This document shows positions 40,750 to 49,787 of a stretch of 64,000 bases of DNA, piece after piece (the first letter of the stretch is position 1; each line of letters begins with the position of its first letter). Origin of the DNA: Janthinobacterium sp. TND4EL3 (GTDB lineage: Bacteria > Pseudomonadota > Gammaproteobacteria > Burkholderiales > Burkholderiaceae_D); assembly GCF_900156175.1 (NCBI RefSeq), contig NZ_FTMV01000009.1, forward strand, positions 1 to 64,000, in the 5' to 3' direction. The translations under genes were made by a program, and so were the position numbers. Below the pieces are notes generated by a model. It worked only from the letters and a program-made list of their open reading frames with translations, was not told the origin of the DNA and did not search any database.

Positions 40750-42105
40750 CTACTTGATGCCGTGGTGCCCCATCAGGTCGTACAGGGTGGGCCGGCTCAC
40801 GCCCAGCAGTTCGGCCGCGCGGGCGATATTGCCGTCGGCCCGCGCCAGCGCCCGCACCATGACCTTGTATTCGGCCGCTTCGCGGGCCTGGCGCAGGTTC
40901 AGCGGTTCATCCTGGGGCGCCGCCTGGGCGCTGGCGGGCAAGCCCAGGTCGTCGGCGGCGATCTGCGGGCCGTCGCACATGATGACGGCCCGTTTGATGC
41001 AGTTTTCCACTTCGCGCACATTGCCGGGCCAGCCATGGCTTTCGATCAGCTGCAGCGCGCCGGCGCTGAAATGCAGGCTGCCCCGCCCTTCGCTGGCGCA
41101 GAACTTGTTCTTGAAATGGTGGGCCAGCAAGGCCGCGTCGCCGGCCCGCTCGCGCAGCGGCGGGATGCGCAGCACGATTTCGCTGAGGCGGTAATACAGG
41201 TCTTCACGGAAACGCCCCTGTTCCGCCAGCACTTTCAGATCCTGGTGCGTGGCGCAGACGATGCGCACGTCGACGGCGATCTCGCCCCGCCCGCCCACGC
41301 GTTCGATGACCCTTTCCTGCAGAAAGCGCAGCAGTTTCGCCTGCAGCGCCATCGGCATGTCGCCGATTTCATCGAGAAAGAAGGTGCCGCCGTGGGCCAG
41401 CTCGATCTTGCCCAGCGTCTGCCGCGCCGCGCCCGTAAACGCGCCCCGTTCATAGCCGAACAGCTCGCTTTCCAGCAGGTTTTCGGGGATGGCCGCGCAA
41501 TTGATGGCGACGAAACGCTGCGCATTGCGGCTCGACAGCGCATGCAGGCCCCGCGCGATCAGCTCCTTGCCGCTGCCCGAGTCGCCCAGCAGCATCACGC
41601 TGGCCGACGAGGGCGCCACTTTTTCCACGCTGCGGCACAGTTTCAGCATGCCTGGGTCGCGGCTGACGATGCCGGCCAGCGGCGAATCGGCCTGCGTCTG
41701 CAGCATGCGGCGGTTTTCCTGCTGCATGGCGTGCAGGTAGAAGGCGCGGGCGATGACGAGGCCCAGCATGTCGGCGTCGAACGGTTTCTGGTGGAAATCG
41801 TAGGCGCCCAGCGCAATGGCCTTCAAGGCATGCGCGCGATCCTGGTTGCCCGACAGGATGATGACTTTCGTGTCCGGCGCCAGCGCCAGGATCTGCTGCA
41901 GGGTGGCCAGCCCCTCCGTGGCGCCGTCCGGGTCGGGCGGCAAGCCCAGGTCCATCGTCACGACGGCCGGCTGGTGGCGCCGCACCAGCGCCAGCGCCGC
42001 CTCGCGCTCGCCCGCCAGCAGCACCTCGTAGCCGTCAAAACTCCAGTGCAGCTGCTTTTGCAGGCCGGGATCGTCTTCGATGACCAGCAGTTTTTGCTTG
42101 CCCAT
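40750..42105 (-). CDS. prsR: PEP-CTERM-system response regulator, sigma-54 activator
   Basis: 451 residues. The receiver domain has phospho-acceptor Asp52 in VTMDLGLPPDPDGA, acidic DD at 11-12 and Lys in FHQKPFDADM. The AAA+ domain has Walker A GDSGSGKE (about 174-181), the sigma-54 contact GAFTGA (about 221-226) and Walker B FFLDEIGDM. The Fis-type helix-turn-helix at about 420-450 ends ARAAELLGVSRPTLYDLMG. It matches the PrsR type (TIGR02915), which activates exopolysaccharide and PEP-CTERM genes from RpoN promoters. It is encoded 15 bases after its kinase. Confidence 0.9.
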   Translation of the reverse strand: MGKQKLLVIEDDPGLQKQLHWSFDGYEVLLAGEREAALALVRRHQPAVVTMDLGLPPDPDGATEGLATLQQILALAPDTKVIILSGNQDRAHALKAIALGAYDFHQKPFDADMLGLVIARAFYLHAMQQENRRMLQTQADSPLAGIVSRDPGMLKLCRSVEKVAPSSASVMLLGDSGSGKELIARGLHALSSRNAQRFVAINCAAIPENLLESELFGYERGAFTGAARQTLGKIELAHGGTFFLDEIGDMPMALQAKLLRFLQERVIERVGGRGEIAVDVRIVCATHQDLKVLAEQGRFREDLYYRLSEIVLRIPPLRERAGDAALLAHHFKNKFCASEGRGSLHFSAGALQLIESHGWPGNVREVENCIKRAVIMCDGPQIAADDLGLPASAQAAPQDEPLNLRQAREAAEYKVMVRALARADGNIARAAELLGVSRPTLYDLMGHHGIK

Positions 42106-42120
42106 GCTCTTCCTTTCTGT

Positions 42121-44172
42121 TCATGCGGCATGCAGCGGCAAGACCACGCGGAACGTCGTGCCGACGTCCGGTGCGCTGCGCACCTCCAGGCTGCCGCCCA
42201 CTTCGCGGATGTATTCGCGGCTTTCGAACACGCCGATGCCCATGCCGGCCGTCTTCGTCGTGTCGAACGGCTTGAACAGGCGCTCGCGGATGAACTGCTC
42301 GCTCATGCCCTGCCCCGTATCGTCGAGTTCGACGACGGCCGTGCGATGCTCGCGCCTCAGCCGCACGTCCACCGTGCCGTCGCTGGCCGTCGCTTCGATG
42401 GCGTTCTGGATCAAATGGCCGAGCACGCGTTCCAGGCGGGCGCGGTGGGCCAGCACCATCAGACCGGCATCGACGATTTCCAGCCGCGGCGCCGGCGCCA
42501 GGCTGGCCTTGGCCGCCACGGCCTGGCGCAGCAAGCCGTCCAGGCGCAGCGGTGCGGGCGCCTCGGCCGCCTCGCCGTGGGCCAGCTTTTGCAGCAGGGT
42601 CTTCATTTTCTGCACGGAATGATCGAGGGTGCGCAACATATCTTCCTGGAAAGCGGGATTGGCGCGGTGCTTTTCCGCATTGCTCAGTAACAGAGACAAT
42701 TGAAACACCAGGTTTTTCAGGTCGTGCACGATGAAGGTGGACATGCGGTTGAACGACTCGAACTGGCGCGACACCATCAGGGAATCGAGCGATTCGCGGT
42801 GCGCCAGATAACTGGCGGCCTGGCTGCCGGCGATTTTCAGCACGTCGCGGATTTCCCAGTTCAGGCCGATGGGCGTGCGGGGGCGGGCCAGCGCGACAAA
42901 GGCAAACAGCTTGCCATGCAGCATCAGGGGCACGAGCAGCCAGGCCTGGGGCAAGTCCAGCAGCGCGGGCGGCAGGACCAGGCCGCCGTACTGATGCGGA
43001 TTCTGCCGGCAGTCGGGCACGTCGATCACCCACTGCCGCGCTTCCAGGAACTGGCACAGGGAAGCGGACGCCGGCTCGCTCCAGCCGGACGGCGGCCAGT
43101 TCCAGCTGGCGGCCGGGACGAACAGACCCTCCCCGCGCAAGATCCACAGGGCGCCGGCCGGGCTTTCCACCAGCTGCGCCACGGCCTGTATCGTGCGTTC
43201 GCCCAGGGCCGGGCCGTCTTCCGACAGGGCGCGCGTAAAGCGCAGCCATTCCTCGCGGTAATCGAAGATGGCGTTATAGAAATGCTTGTTGATGCTGACC
43301 TTGAGCTTGGCGCGCAGGCTGCCGGAAAACAGCACGCCGGCCAGCAGCAGGGCCGCGCCGCCCAGGTAGGCCATCTGCATCAGCGCGCCCCAGGTGCCGC
43401 CGAAATAGCGCAGATAATAGGCGCTGGCCGCCATGGCCAGCAGATAGATGGCCGAACCGAGCAAGGCGGCCGAGCGGTACATCACCTGGCGCGAGACGGA
43501 CAGGCCCAGCGCCCAGGCCGGGTTGCGGGCGGCCGAGACGGCCAGCAGCGGCGCGCACAGGGAGTCGACGATGCCGCGCGCGGCCCAGATCTCGTCATTG
43601 ATGGCGCGAAACAGCAAGGCGTCGCTGTACAGGTAAAAATCATAGGCAAACAGGCCGCCCACGCCCAGGCAGGCAAACTTGACGCCCCAGCGCTGCAAGG
43701 GCGGCGTGTTGCGGTACCACTGTTCCACCAGCAGCATGCCCAGCACGGCCAGCAGCAAACGGCTGACGCTGGCGATGATGCGCGCTGGCAAAGGCAACGC
43801 CAGCCAGGCCGAGGCCAGCGCGGACAGCCCGGGCGCCAGGGCGATGACGGCGATGCCGGCGAGCGCGGCGCGCAAACGCGCCCGGGAGGGGCCCATCAGC
43901 AGCAGCAGGAACGCCAGCCAGGTTCCCGTGCGCAGCATTTCCAGCACGTCGCCGGCCAGCGAGATGCGCCGCCCCAGCAGCACCAGCACCACCGTGCCCG
44001 TCGCCCACGCGCCCGTCGCCAGGCAGGCGGCCAGCAGCGCCCGCGCATTCTGCCGCGCGCGCCAGTTGCTGATGAGCAGCAGCGCCAGCACGAAGAAGGC
44101 CAGCGACGCCAGCCCGTGGCTGAGCGCCGCCGCGTCGGCCGCCGCCAGCCAGGCCGGCTGCGCCCGCATCAT
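42121..44172 (-). CDS. prsK: PEP-CTERM-system histidine kinase
   Basis: 683 residues. About eight to nine membrane segments fill residues 15-290, a GAF-like domain spans about 310-455, and the kinase core follows. The phospho-acceptor is His483 in TFIVHDLKNLVFQLSLLLSN. The N box is LGHLIQNAIEA (about 584-594), the G boxes are DDTGQGMSE and GMGIGVFESREYI. It matches the PrsK type (TIGR02916), partner of PrsR. The ligand is unknown. Its start overlaps the sugar transferase stop as ATGA, and prsR follows after 15 bases, so the three are one operon. Confidence 0.9.
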   Translation of the reverse strand: MMRAQPAWLAAADAAALSHGLASLAFFVLALLLISNWRARQNARALLAACLATGAWATGTVVLVLLGRRISLAGDVLEMLRTGTWLAFLLLLMGPSRARLRAALAGIAVIALAPGLSALASAWLALPLPARIIASVSRLLLAVLGMLLVEQWYRNTPPLQRWGVKFACLGVGGLFAYDFYLYSDALLFRAINDEIWAARGIVDSLCAPLLAVSAARNPAWALGLSVSRQVMYRSAALLGSAIYLLAMAASAYYLRYFGGTWGALMQMAYLGGAALLLAGVLFSGSLRAKLKVSINKHFYNAIFDYREEWLRFTRALSEDGPALGERTIQAVAQLVESPAGALWILRGEGLFVPAASWNWPPSGWSEPASASLCQFLEARQWVIDVPDCRQNPHQYGGLVLPPALLDLPQAWLLVPLMLHGKLFAFVALARPRTPIGLNWEIRDVLKIAGSQAASYLAHRESLDSLMVSRQFESFNRMSTFIVHDLKNLVFQLSLLLSNAEKHRANPAFQEDMLRTLDHSVQKMKTLLQKLAHGEAAEAPAPLRLDGLLRQAVAAKASLAPAPRLEIVDAGLMVLAHRARLERVLGHLIQNAIEATASDGTVDVRLRREHRTAVVELDDTGQGMSEQFIRERLFKPFDTTKTAGMGIGVFESREYIREVGGSLEVRSAPDVGTTFRVVLPLHAA

Positions 44173-45557
44173 CGGCTGCCCTTGCCAAACAGCACCACCT
44201 GCACCGTGTCGAGCAGGATCAGCAGGTCGAGGAACAGGCTATTGTTTTTCACATAATACAAATCGTATTGCAGCTTCTTCACGGCGTCGTCGACGGAGGC
44301 GCCATATTGATAGCGCACTTGCGCCAGGCCCGTGATGCCGGGCTTGATGCTGTGGCGGATGTTGTAATAAGGCACCTGTTCCTTCAGTTGCTCGACAAAG
44401 TAGGCGCGCTCGGGACGGGGGCCGACAAAACTCATCTCGCCGCGAAACACATTGAGCACCTGCGGCAGTTCATCGATGCGCAGCTTGCGGATGAAGCGGC
44501 CCACGCGCGTGATGCGCGCATCGTCGGCCTGCGCCCACACGGGCGTGCCTTCGCGCTCGGCGTCGCAGCGCATGCTGCGAAATTTCAGCACGCGGAAGGG
44601 CAAGCCGTCGCGCCCTACCCGTTCCTGCTGGTAGAACACGGGGCCGCCGTCTTCCAGGCGGATGCACACGGCCGCCGCCAGCATCACGGGCAGCGCCGCC
44701 AGGCAAATGACGCCGCTGGCGGCCAGGTCGAACAGGCGCTTCGAGGCGGCGCGGAAAAAGCTCTGGTCAAAGCCGCCGCCGTAGATCAGATAGCTCGGCT
44801 GCAAGGAATCGATGCGGATCTGGCACGCTTCGCGCTCGAAGAACGTGGCCGCGTCGATCACCTTCACGCCGCCCAGCGCGCATTCCAGGAGTTGCTTGAC
44901 TGGAAACGCGCCGTTGCGCCGGTCGCTGACGGACACGACGATTTCATGCGCCGCATGGCGCTGCGCCATGGCCAGCAGCGACGGCTCGGCCGGCAGCATT
45001 GCCGAGGCCGGCACGCAGCATTGCTCGCCGGCCACGGCGATACAGCCGACGACCGTGAACTGGTGGAAACCGATCTTGCTGGCCGCCAGCTCCATGCATT
45101 CGCGCGCCAGCGCCCCGCCGCCCACGAGGATCAGCCGCCCTTCCATCAGCGCCGACTGCGAGGACTTGAATACGACGAGACGGGCCAGCAGCACGCCGAT
45201 GGCCCCCAGCCCGAAGACGAGCACGCTGCCGCGCCCGAACTGCAGCGCGGGTATGAAGCGTATCAGCACGCTGAGCACGGCAAAGCCCAGGGCGAACGAC
45301 GGCAGGATGCGCAATAAGGTGTTGCGGATGTCGTCGCGCGAGCGGTGCTGGTACATGCCCAGCGCACTCATGCTCAGGACGATGACGAGGGCGAAGATCG
45401 CGGACGACAGGTAAATCTCGCCCACGCGCAGCACGCGGCTGCCGTCCGCCAGCCACAGCAACGATGTCAATGTGGCCGACAGCAGCAGGATCAGGATTTC
45501 CAGCAACAGCAGGATAAACGCTGTTTTCGAGACGTAATGGCTGAATATGCGGATCAT
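44169..45557 (-). CDS. Polyprenyl-phosphate sugar transferase, PEP-CTERM/EpsB type
   Basis: 462 residues from ATG 45555-45557, with an AGGGGGAA site upstream; an upstream extension in frame lacks family resemblance. N-terminal membrane segments (about 1-120) precede a nucleotide-binding-like region (LILVGGGALARECMELA), then the transferase domain: KRLFDLAASGVICLAALPVM, GPVFYQQERVGRDG, FRVLKFRSMR, and the late FVGPRPERAYFVEQL. It is the TIGR03013 type that primes exopolysaccharide repeats by adding a sugar phosphate to undecaprenyl phosphate. Coupled to prsK and prsR, it is the likely first step for the polysaccharide built at 4.8-25.4 kb. Confidence 0.9.
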   Translation of the reverse strand: MIRIFSHYVSKTAFILLLLEILILLLSATLTSLLWLADGSRVLRVGEIYLSSAIFALVIVLSMSALGMYQHRSRDDIRNTLLRILPSFALGFAVLSVLIRFIPALQFGRGSVLVFGLGAIGVLLARLVVFKSSQSALMEGRLILVGGGALARECMELAASKIGFHQFTVVGCIAVAGEQCCVPASAMLPAEPSLLAMAQRHAAHEIVVSVSDRRNGAFPVKQLLECALGGVKVIDAATFFEREACQIRIDSLQPSYLIYGGGFDQSFFRAASKRLFDLAASGVICLAALPVMLAAAVCIRLEDGGPVFYQQERVGRDGLPFRVLKFRSMRCDAEREGTPVWAQADDARITRVGRFIRKLRIDELPQVLNVFRGEMSFVGPRPERAYFVEQLKEQVPYYNIRHSIKPGITGLAQVRYQYGASVDDAVKKLQYDLYYVKNNSLFLDLLILLDTVQVVLFGKGSR

Positions 45558-45737
45558 GGTTCCCCCTGCGGCAAGAAGCGGCCTGAGCCAGCGGCGCCTG
45601 AACATGGCGGCTGGCTCCGGTCTTGCCATCATGGCGGACTGTTCCGCGCAGGCATTGATACGCAACAAGCTACAGGCCCGGCTATCTTTCGCCGGTAGAA
45701 TTTATCTCAACACATTACCGAATCAGGGGAAATGGAA

Positions 45738-45743
45738 TATAGT
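45738..45743 (+). promoter_or_regulatory. Candidate -10 element of the nadB promoter
   Basis: TATAGT, five of six matches to the sigma-70 -10 consensus, lies about 27 bases before the nadB start in the divergent region. The -35 is poor (TTACCG at best). Confidence 0.35.
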
Positions 45744-45770
45744 ATGCATCCCCTAAAAGAGATAAATGTC

Positions 45771-47384
45771 ATGAAATTTGATGTAGCGATTGTCGGCAGT
45801 GGCCTGGCGGGTTTATCGGTTGCACTGCATTTAGCTGAGACGCGCACCGTCGCGATCATTTCCAAACGCGCGCTGCTCGACGGCGCCAGCAACTGGGCGC
45901 AGGGGGGCATCGCGGCCGTGCTGGACTCGGGCGACAGCCACCAGCAGCACATCGAAGACACCCTGGTGGCCGGCGGCGGCCTGTGCGACGAGAGCGCCAC
46001 GCGCTACATCGTCGAGCACGGCCGCGAAGCCATCGAATGGCTGATCGAGCAAGGCGTGCCGTTTACGCGCGACGCCACGGCCGAGCTGGGTTTTCATTTG
46101 ACCCGCGAAGGCGGCCACAGCCAGCGCCGCATCATCCACGCGGCCGACGCCACGGGCCACGCCGTGCAAGTGACGCTGGAAGAAAAGGTGCGCTCGCACC
46201 CGAACATCAGCCTGTTCGAACACCATTGCGCCATCGACCTGATCACCTCCGACAAGCTGGGCATGAAGCCCGCCCAGCGCAACGCCCAGCCCCATTGCCA
46301 CGGCCTGTACGTGCAGGATGAGCAAACGGGCAAGGTGCTGACCTTTGCCGCCGAGCATACCGTGCTGGCAACGGGCGGTGCCGGCAAAGTGTACTTATAT
46401 ACAACCAATCCCGACACGGCCAGCGGCGACGGCATCGCCATGGCCTGGCGCGCCGGCTGCCGCGTGTCGAACATGGAATTCATCCAGTTCCACCCCACTT
46501 GCCTGTACCACCCGTACGCGAAGTCATTCCTGATCACGGAAGCCATCCGTGGCGAAGGCGGCTTGCTGAAACTGCCGCCCGAAGCGGGCGCGGCGGCAGG
46601 CACGCGCTTCATGCTGGCCCACGACGAGCGGGCCGAGCTGGCGCCGCGCGACGTCGTGGCGCGCGCCATCGACTTCGAGATCAAGAAGCGCGGCCTCGAT
46701 TACGTGCACCTGGACATCAGCCACAAGCCGGCCGACTTCCTCATCGAACACTTCCCCACGATTTACGCGCGCTGCCTGGAACTGGGCATCGACATCACCA
46801 AGGAACCGATCCCCATCGTGCCCGCCGCCCACTACACGTGCGGCGGCGTCGTGACGGACCTGGCCGGCCGCGCCGACCTGCCCGGCCTGTACGCCGTGGG
46901 CGAGACGGCCTGCACGGGCCTGCATGGCGCGAATCGCCTGGCCAGCAATTCCTTGCTCGAATGCATAGTCATCGGCCGCGCCTGCGCGCAGGATATCGAA
47001 CGCAAGGAAAAGCTGGGCACGCCCTACCTGCCCGACTGGGATGAAAGCCGCGTCACGGATGCGGACGAGGAAGTGGTGATTTCCCACAACTGGGACGAAC
47101 TGCGCCGCTTCATGTGGAATTACGTGGGCATCGTGCGCACGACCAAGCGATTGGAGCGGGCCCAGCACCGCATCGCCCTGCTGAAGGAAGAAATCGACGA
47201 GTACTACCGCAACTTCCGCATCACGCACGATTTACTGGAATTGCGCAACCTCGTCGACGTGGCCTCGATGATCGTCAACAGCGCCCTGTCGCGCCGCGAA
47301 AGCCGCGGCCTGCACTTCAGCCGCGATTATCCGGAAACGTTACCAAAGGCCATCGCCAGCGTGCTGACGCCGCCGCACCGCTAG
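45771..47384 (+). CDS. nadB: L-aspartate oxidase
   Basis: 537 residues from ATG 45771, where the flavin fold begins ([19 protein letters not shown]); an upstream ATG at 45732 adds a non-family leader. FAD-dependent oxidation of L-aspartate to iminoaspartate, the first step of NAD synthesis. Motifs are [57 protein letters not shown], and [20 protein letters not shown] with [15 protein letters not shown]. The active-site Arg and His positions are conserved by eye. nadA and nadC are not adjacent. A short hairpin follows the stop. Confidence 0.95.
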   Translation: MKFDVAIVGSGLAGLSVALHLAETRTVAIISKRALLDGASNWAQGGIAAVLDSGDSHQQHIEDTLVAGGGLCDESATRYIVEHGREAIEWLIEQGVPFTRDATAELGFHLTREGGHSQRRIIHAADATGHAVQVTLEEKVRSHPNISLFEHHCAIDLITSDKLGMKPAQRNAQPHCHGLYVQDEQTGKVLTFAAEHTVLATGGAGKVYLYTTNPDTASGDGIAMAWRAGCRVSNMEFIQFHPTCLYHPYAKSFLITEAIRGEGGLLKLPPEAGAAAGTRFMLAHDERAELAPRDVVARAIDFEIKKRGLDYVHLDISHKPADFLIEHFPTIYARCLELGIDITKEPIPIVPAAHYTCGGVVTDLAGRADLPGLYAVGETACTGLHGANRLASNSLLECIVIGRACAQDIERKEKLGTPYLPDWDESRVTDADEEVVISHNWDELRRFMWNYVGIVRTTKRLERAQHRIALLKEEIDEYYRNFRITHDLLELRNLVDVASMIVNSALSRRESRGLHFSRDYPETLPKAIASVLTPPHR

Positions 47385-47398
47385 TCGACGAACACGAC

Positions 47399-47423
47399 CG
47401 CCTGCTGATGCCGACAGCAGGCG
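47399..47423 (+). repeat. Inverted repeat after nadB
   Basis: Nine-base perfect stem (47399-47407 with 47415-47423) and a seven-base loop, 15 bases after nadB. No T-run follows, so it is a transcript-end structure at most, not a standard terminator. Confidence 0.4.
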
Positions 47424-47512
47424 CATCGTGCGATGAAACACGGCGGTGTGCCGCCATTTGCCACAGGCGGCCCCGCTGCAGGCATCGCGCAATCACCGAA
47501 ACCTAACGCAAA

Positions 47513-47905
47513 ATGTTAAATAGGAAACTTTTTGATGCCATTGCATCTGCCCCTGCAGAGCAATTTTCAGCTCAGCGCTTCATGATTGAGGCGATCGGCA
47601 GTGTGACTGAGCAATTGCCTGCGCTTGCCAGGTCAGCGGCAGCTGTGGTGTATCGATACATGAGCGGCGCGGCGACGGCTGAGGAAGTCATCGCTGAGCG
47701 TGTACGCCTCTGGCGAGCAATCGAAGGGCGAGATCAATCGCACGCGCCGGACGTCTTGAAAATAAGAACGGCCATATGCGTCTTGCATCCCATGGATAGT
47801 TGCGCTACTGCCGAAACATTGGAGTATTTTTTTGAATTTTGGCAACAAGCAGGCTTGGCGCAAGCTGAGCTTGAGGCCGCTGCACGGAACAGGTATGCAA
47901 TTTGA
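47513..47905 (+). CDS. Hypothetical protein of a low-GC accessory cluster (1)
   Basis: 130 residues from ATG 47513. The protein is helical, with LARSAAAVVYRYMSGAATAEEVIAE early and an acidic tail (LEYFFEFWQQAGLAQAELEA). There is no signal peptide. Base composition is lower in GC than in nadB or the MORN genes, suggesting acquisition. Its stop overlaps the start of the next small frame by 11 bases. I do not recognise it. Confidence 0.5.
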   Translation: MLNRKLFDAIASAPAEQFSAQRFMIEAIGSVTEQLPALARSAAAVVYRYMSGAATAEEVIAERVRLWRAIEGRDQSHAPDVLKIRTAICVLHPMDSCATAETLEYFFEFWQQAGLAQAELEAAARNRYAI

Positions 47906-48053
47906 GGTGGCTTCAAGCGGCCAGAAGCAGTCGTTCATCTCATGGGACGACAATGTCGCTAGTTGGATGGTGGTGGCGCTATTCATTTCGCGCAACATTG
48001 CGGCCTGGCTCCACGCTGTGCCTACCAGTAGCGCCCTTGTGGCAGTGAACTGA
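47895..48053 (+). CDS. Hypothetical 52-residue protein, low confidence
   Basis: An open frame from ATG 47895 to TGA 48053, overlapping the upstream gene. It contains SFISWDDNVASWMVVALFIS, which is mildly hydrophobic. It may be a small gene, or the frame may mark a frameshifted or decayed piece of a longer gene spanning 47513-48422. No ribosome site stands out. Confidence 0.25.
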   Translation: MQFEVASSGQKQSFISWDDNVASWMVVALFISRNIAAWLHAVPTSSALVAVN

Positions 48054-48056
48054 TCC

Positions 48057-48422
48057 ATGGGTGTTATTGTTATCGGTCTTCTTGACCCCAAACATCCGCC
48101 CTCGGCCGAAAACCTGTCCTGGGCCAGTATCGATGATGCACTATGGCGTGTGTTTGGCGCCATTTTCGATGAGGTATTGAGTTCCAACCATGAAATATTG
48201 TCCAGCATAACAAGCGGAGAATTCATCACCCAGGAGGTGTATTCCTTTCAATTGCTAGGCGCCGAAGACTTTCTGATCGCCATCACCAGCCTGCGGGAAT
48301 TCTTTGCTGATTTTACGCAGGAAGAAACTCCGCGTGATATCGCAGCCTGGGTTTGGAGAGCAGAAATTGAACCGTTGCTGATCCCAGATTACCGCTATGC
48401 CCGTTTGATCGCAGGCCGATAA
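48057..48422 (+). CDS. Hypothetical protein of a low-GC accessory cluster (3)
   Basis: 121 residues from ATG 48057, three bases after the previous frame. LSWASIDDALWRVFGAIFDEVL and ITSLREFFADFTQEETP form amphipathic helices, and DIAAWVWRAEIEPLLIPDY closes the protein. The style recalls small immunity or phage-related proteins, but no family is recognised. It converges on the MORN-repeat gene with 21 bases between. Confidence 0.45.
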   Translation: MGVIVIGLLDPKHPPSAENLSWASIDDALWRVFGAIFDEVLSSNHEILSSITSGEFITQEVYSFQLLGAEDFLIAITSLREFFADFTQEETPRDIAAWVWRAEIEPLLIPDYRYARLIAGR

Positions 48423-48443
48423 AGGACCTGACCGGCCCGCCGC

Positions 48444-49787
48444 CTAGTCTATGTGTATGCCATCTTCCGTATACGAAAATCTGGCCGACGCACCCATACA
48501 CTCCCCCTGCGGCTCGTCCGCCACATAGCGGCATTCGCTTTCCAGGCTGCCATCTTCGTTCCAATGCCGCGTCCAGCCCTGGCGTTCGCCGTTCACGTAT
48601 TCGATCAGCTGGCGCGGCTTGCCATCCGCATACCAGGAACGCAATGCGCCCTCCTCGCGGCCGCCCGCGTTCCAGCGTTTGTCCACGATCAATACGCCGG
48701 CGCGGCTGAAACGCTGTTCGCTGCGCAGCACGTAATGACCGCTGTGCGTGCGCTTGCTGGCGACTTTACCGTCCGGATAATATTCGACGCTGTCGCCGGC
48801 AGGCTTGCCGTCCACATAGCTTACCGTGCTGCGTACCTTGCCATCCGGAAAATATTCCGTGCCCGGTCCCGTCCTGATGCCATTGACATACTGGCTGCGG
48901 CTTTCCACGCTGCCATCGGGATAAAACAGCAGCAGTTCACCCTCCGCCTGGCCCTTGAGCTGCGTCATGCGCGTGCGCAGCTTGCCGTGCTCATCGAAGG
49001 TTTCCATCAAGCCATCGGCGCGGGCGCCGTTGCGGTAGGTGCGTGACTCGATCAGCTTGCCACTCTGGTGATAAGTCTGCTCCTCACCCTCCTGCACGCC
49101 ATTGCGCCACGTGCCGCGCATGGAAACCTGGCCGTCCGGATAGTAGCGGGTCTGCATGCCCTCTGGCACGCCGCGCCCGTCCTGCTCCACCTGCATTTCC
49201 AGCTGTCCATGCGGGTAATACATGCTGTAGTTGCCCACCAGCTTGCCGCGCAGGTAATCGGGGCCGTCGACCTGGCCCGACAGCCGCGTCGGCTCGCCTT
49301 CGCGCACGTGGAATACCGCGACTTGCCAGGTGCCCGGTGTCTTGCCTGGTGGCAGCGGCACGACGAGCGCATAGCGCGCATGCTCCTTCACTTCGCCGCG
49401 CCGCAGATTGTCGTTCAGGTACAGACGCGCCTTGCCATCGGCACACGCTTGCGGCTCGCAACCGCCAAGTTTGCCAACTTCGGGCATGGCCGCCGCTGCG
49501 CCCGGCGCCGGACACGACAGGATGCGCATCAGCAAGGGCGTCGCGTCGCGTATCAGCGGCGCCAGCTGCTGCTTCATGGCCGCGTATTGCGCCGCATCCA
49601 GCCCGACCGAACGGGCATCCATGCGCACCTGGCGCCCGCCGCAGCCGCTGTCGCTGGCCAGGGTCAGCACATCGCCGCCGGCCGCCGCCGCGATGGCGCT
49701 GACGACCTGGCGCTGCTCGATCTCGGCGCTGGCCAGCACCGGCCACAGCAGCATGGCGCCAAGCACGTGCTTCACAATGCGCGCCAT
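48444..49787 (-). CDS. Exported MORN-repeat protein (YwqK-like), copy 2
   Basis: 447 residues from ATG 49785-49787, with an AAGGAG site seven bases upstream; the start lies 16 bases inside the preceding gene. Signal peptide GAMLLWPVLASA. An N-terminal Cys-containing domain (SGCGGRQVRMDARSVGLD, then EPQACADGKARLYLN) precedes about ten YwqK/MORN_2-type repeats (such as TRYYPDGQVSMRGTWRNG and TEYFPDGKVRSTVSYVDGK). It is parallel to the next gene along its whole length. Such repeats bind surfaces or partners; here the protein would be periplasmic or secreted. Last gene of the five-gene kinase operon. Confidence 0.78.
   Translation of the reverse strand: MARIVKHVLGAMLLWPVLASAEIEQRQVVSAIAAAAGGDVLTLASDSGCGGRQVRMDARSVGLDAAQYAAMKQQLAPLIRDATPLLMRILSCPAPGAAAAMPEVGKLGGCEPQACADGKARLYLNDNLRRGEVKEHARYALVVPLPPGKTPGTWQVAVFHVREGEPTRLSGQVDGPDYLRGKLVGNYSMYYPHGQLEMQVEQDGRGVPEGMQTRYYPDGQVSMRGTWRNGVQEGEEQTYHQSGKLIESRTYRNGARADGLMETFDEHGKLRTRMTQLKGQAEGELLLFYPDGSVESRSQYVNGIRTGPGTEYFPDGKVRSTVSYVDGKPAGDSVEYYPDGKVASKRTHSGHYVLRSEQRFSRAGVLIVDKRWNAGGREEGALRSWYADGKPRQLIEYVNGERQGWTRHWNEDGSLESECRYVADEPQGECMGASARFSYTEDGIHID

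Noticed and set aside
40726-42690. A 654-codon plus-strand frame opposite prsR and prsK
   Set aside because: Antisense shadow with no motif. The minus strand carries the well-supported PrsR and PrsK domains.
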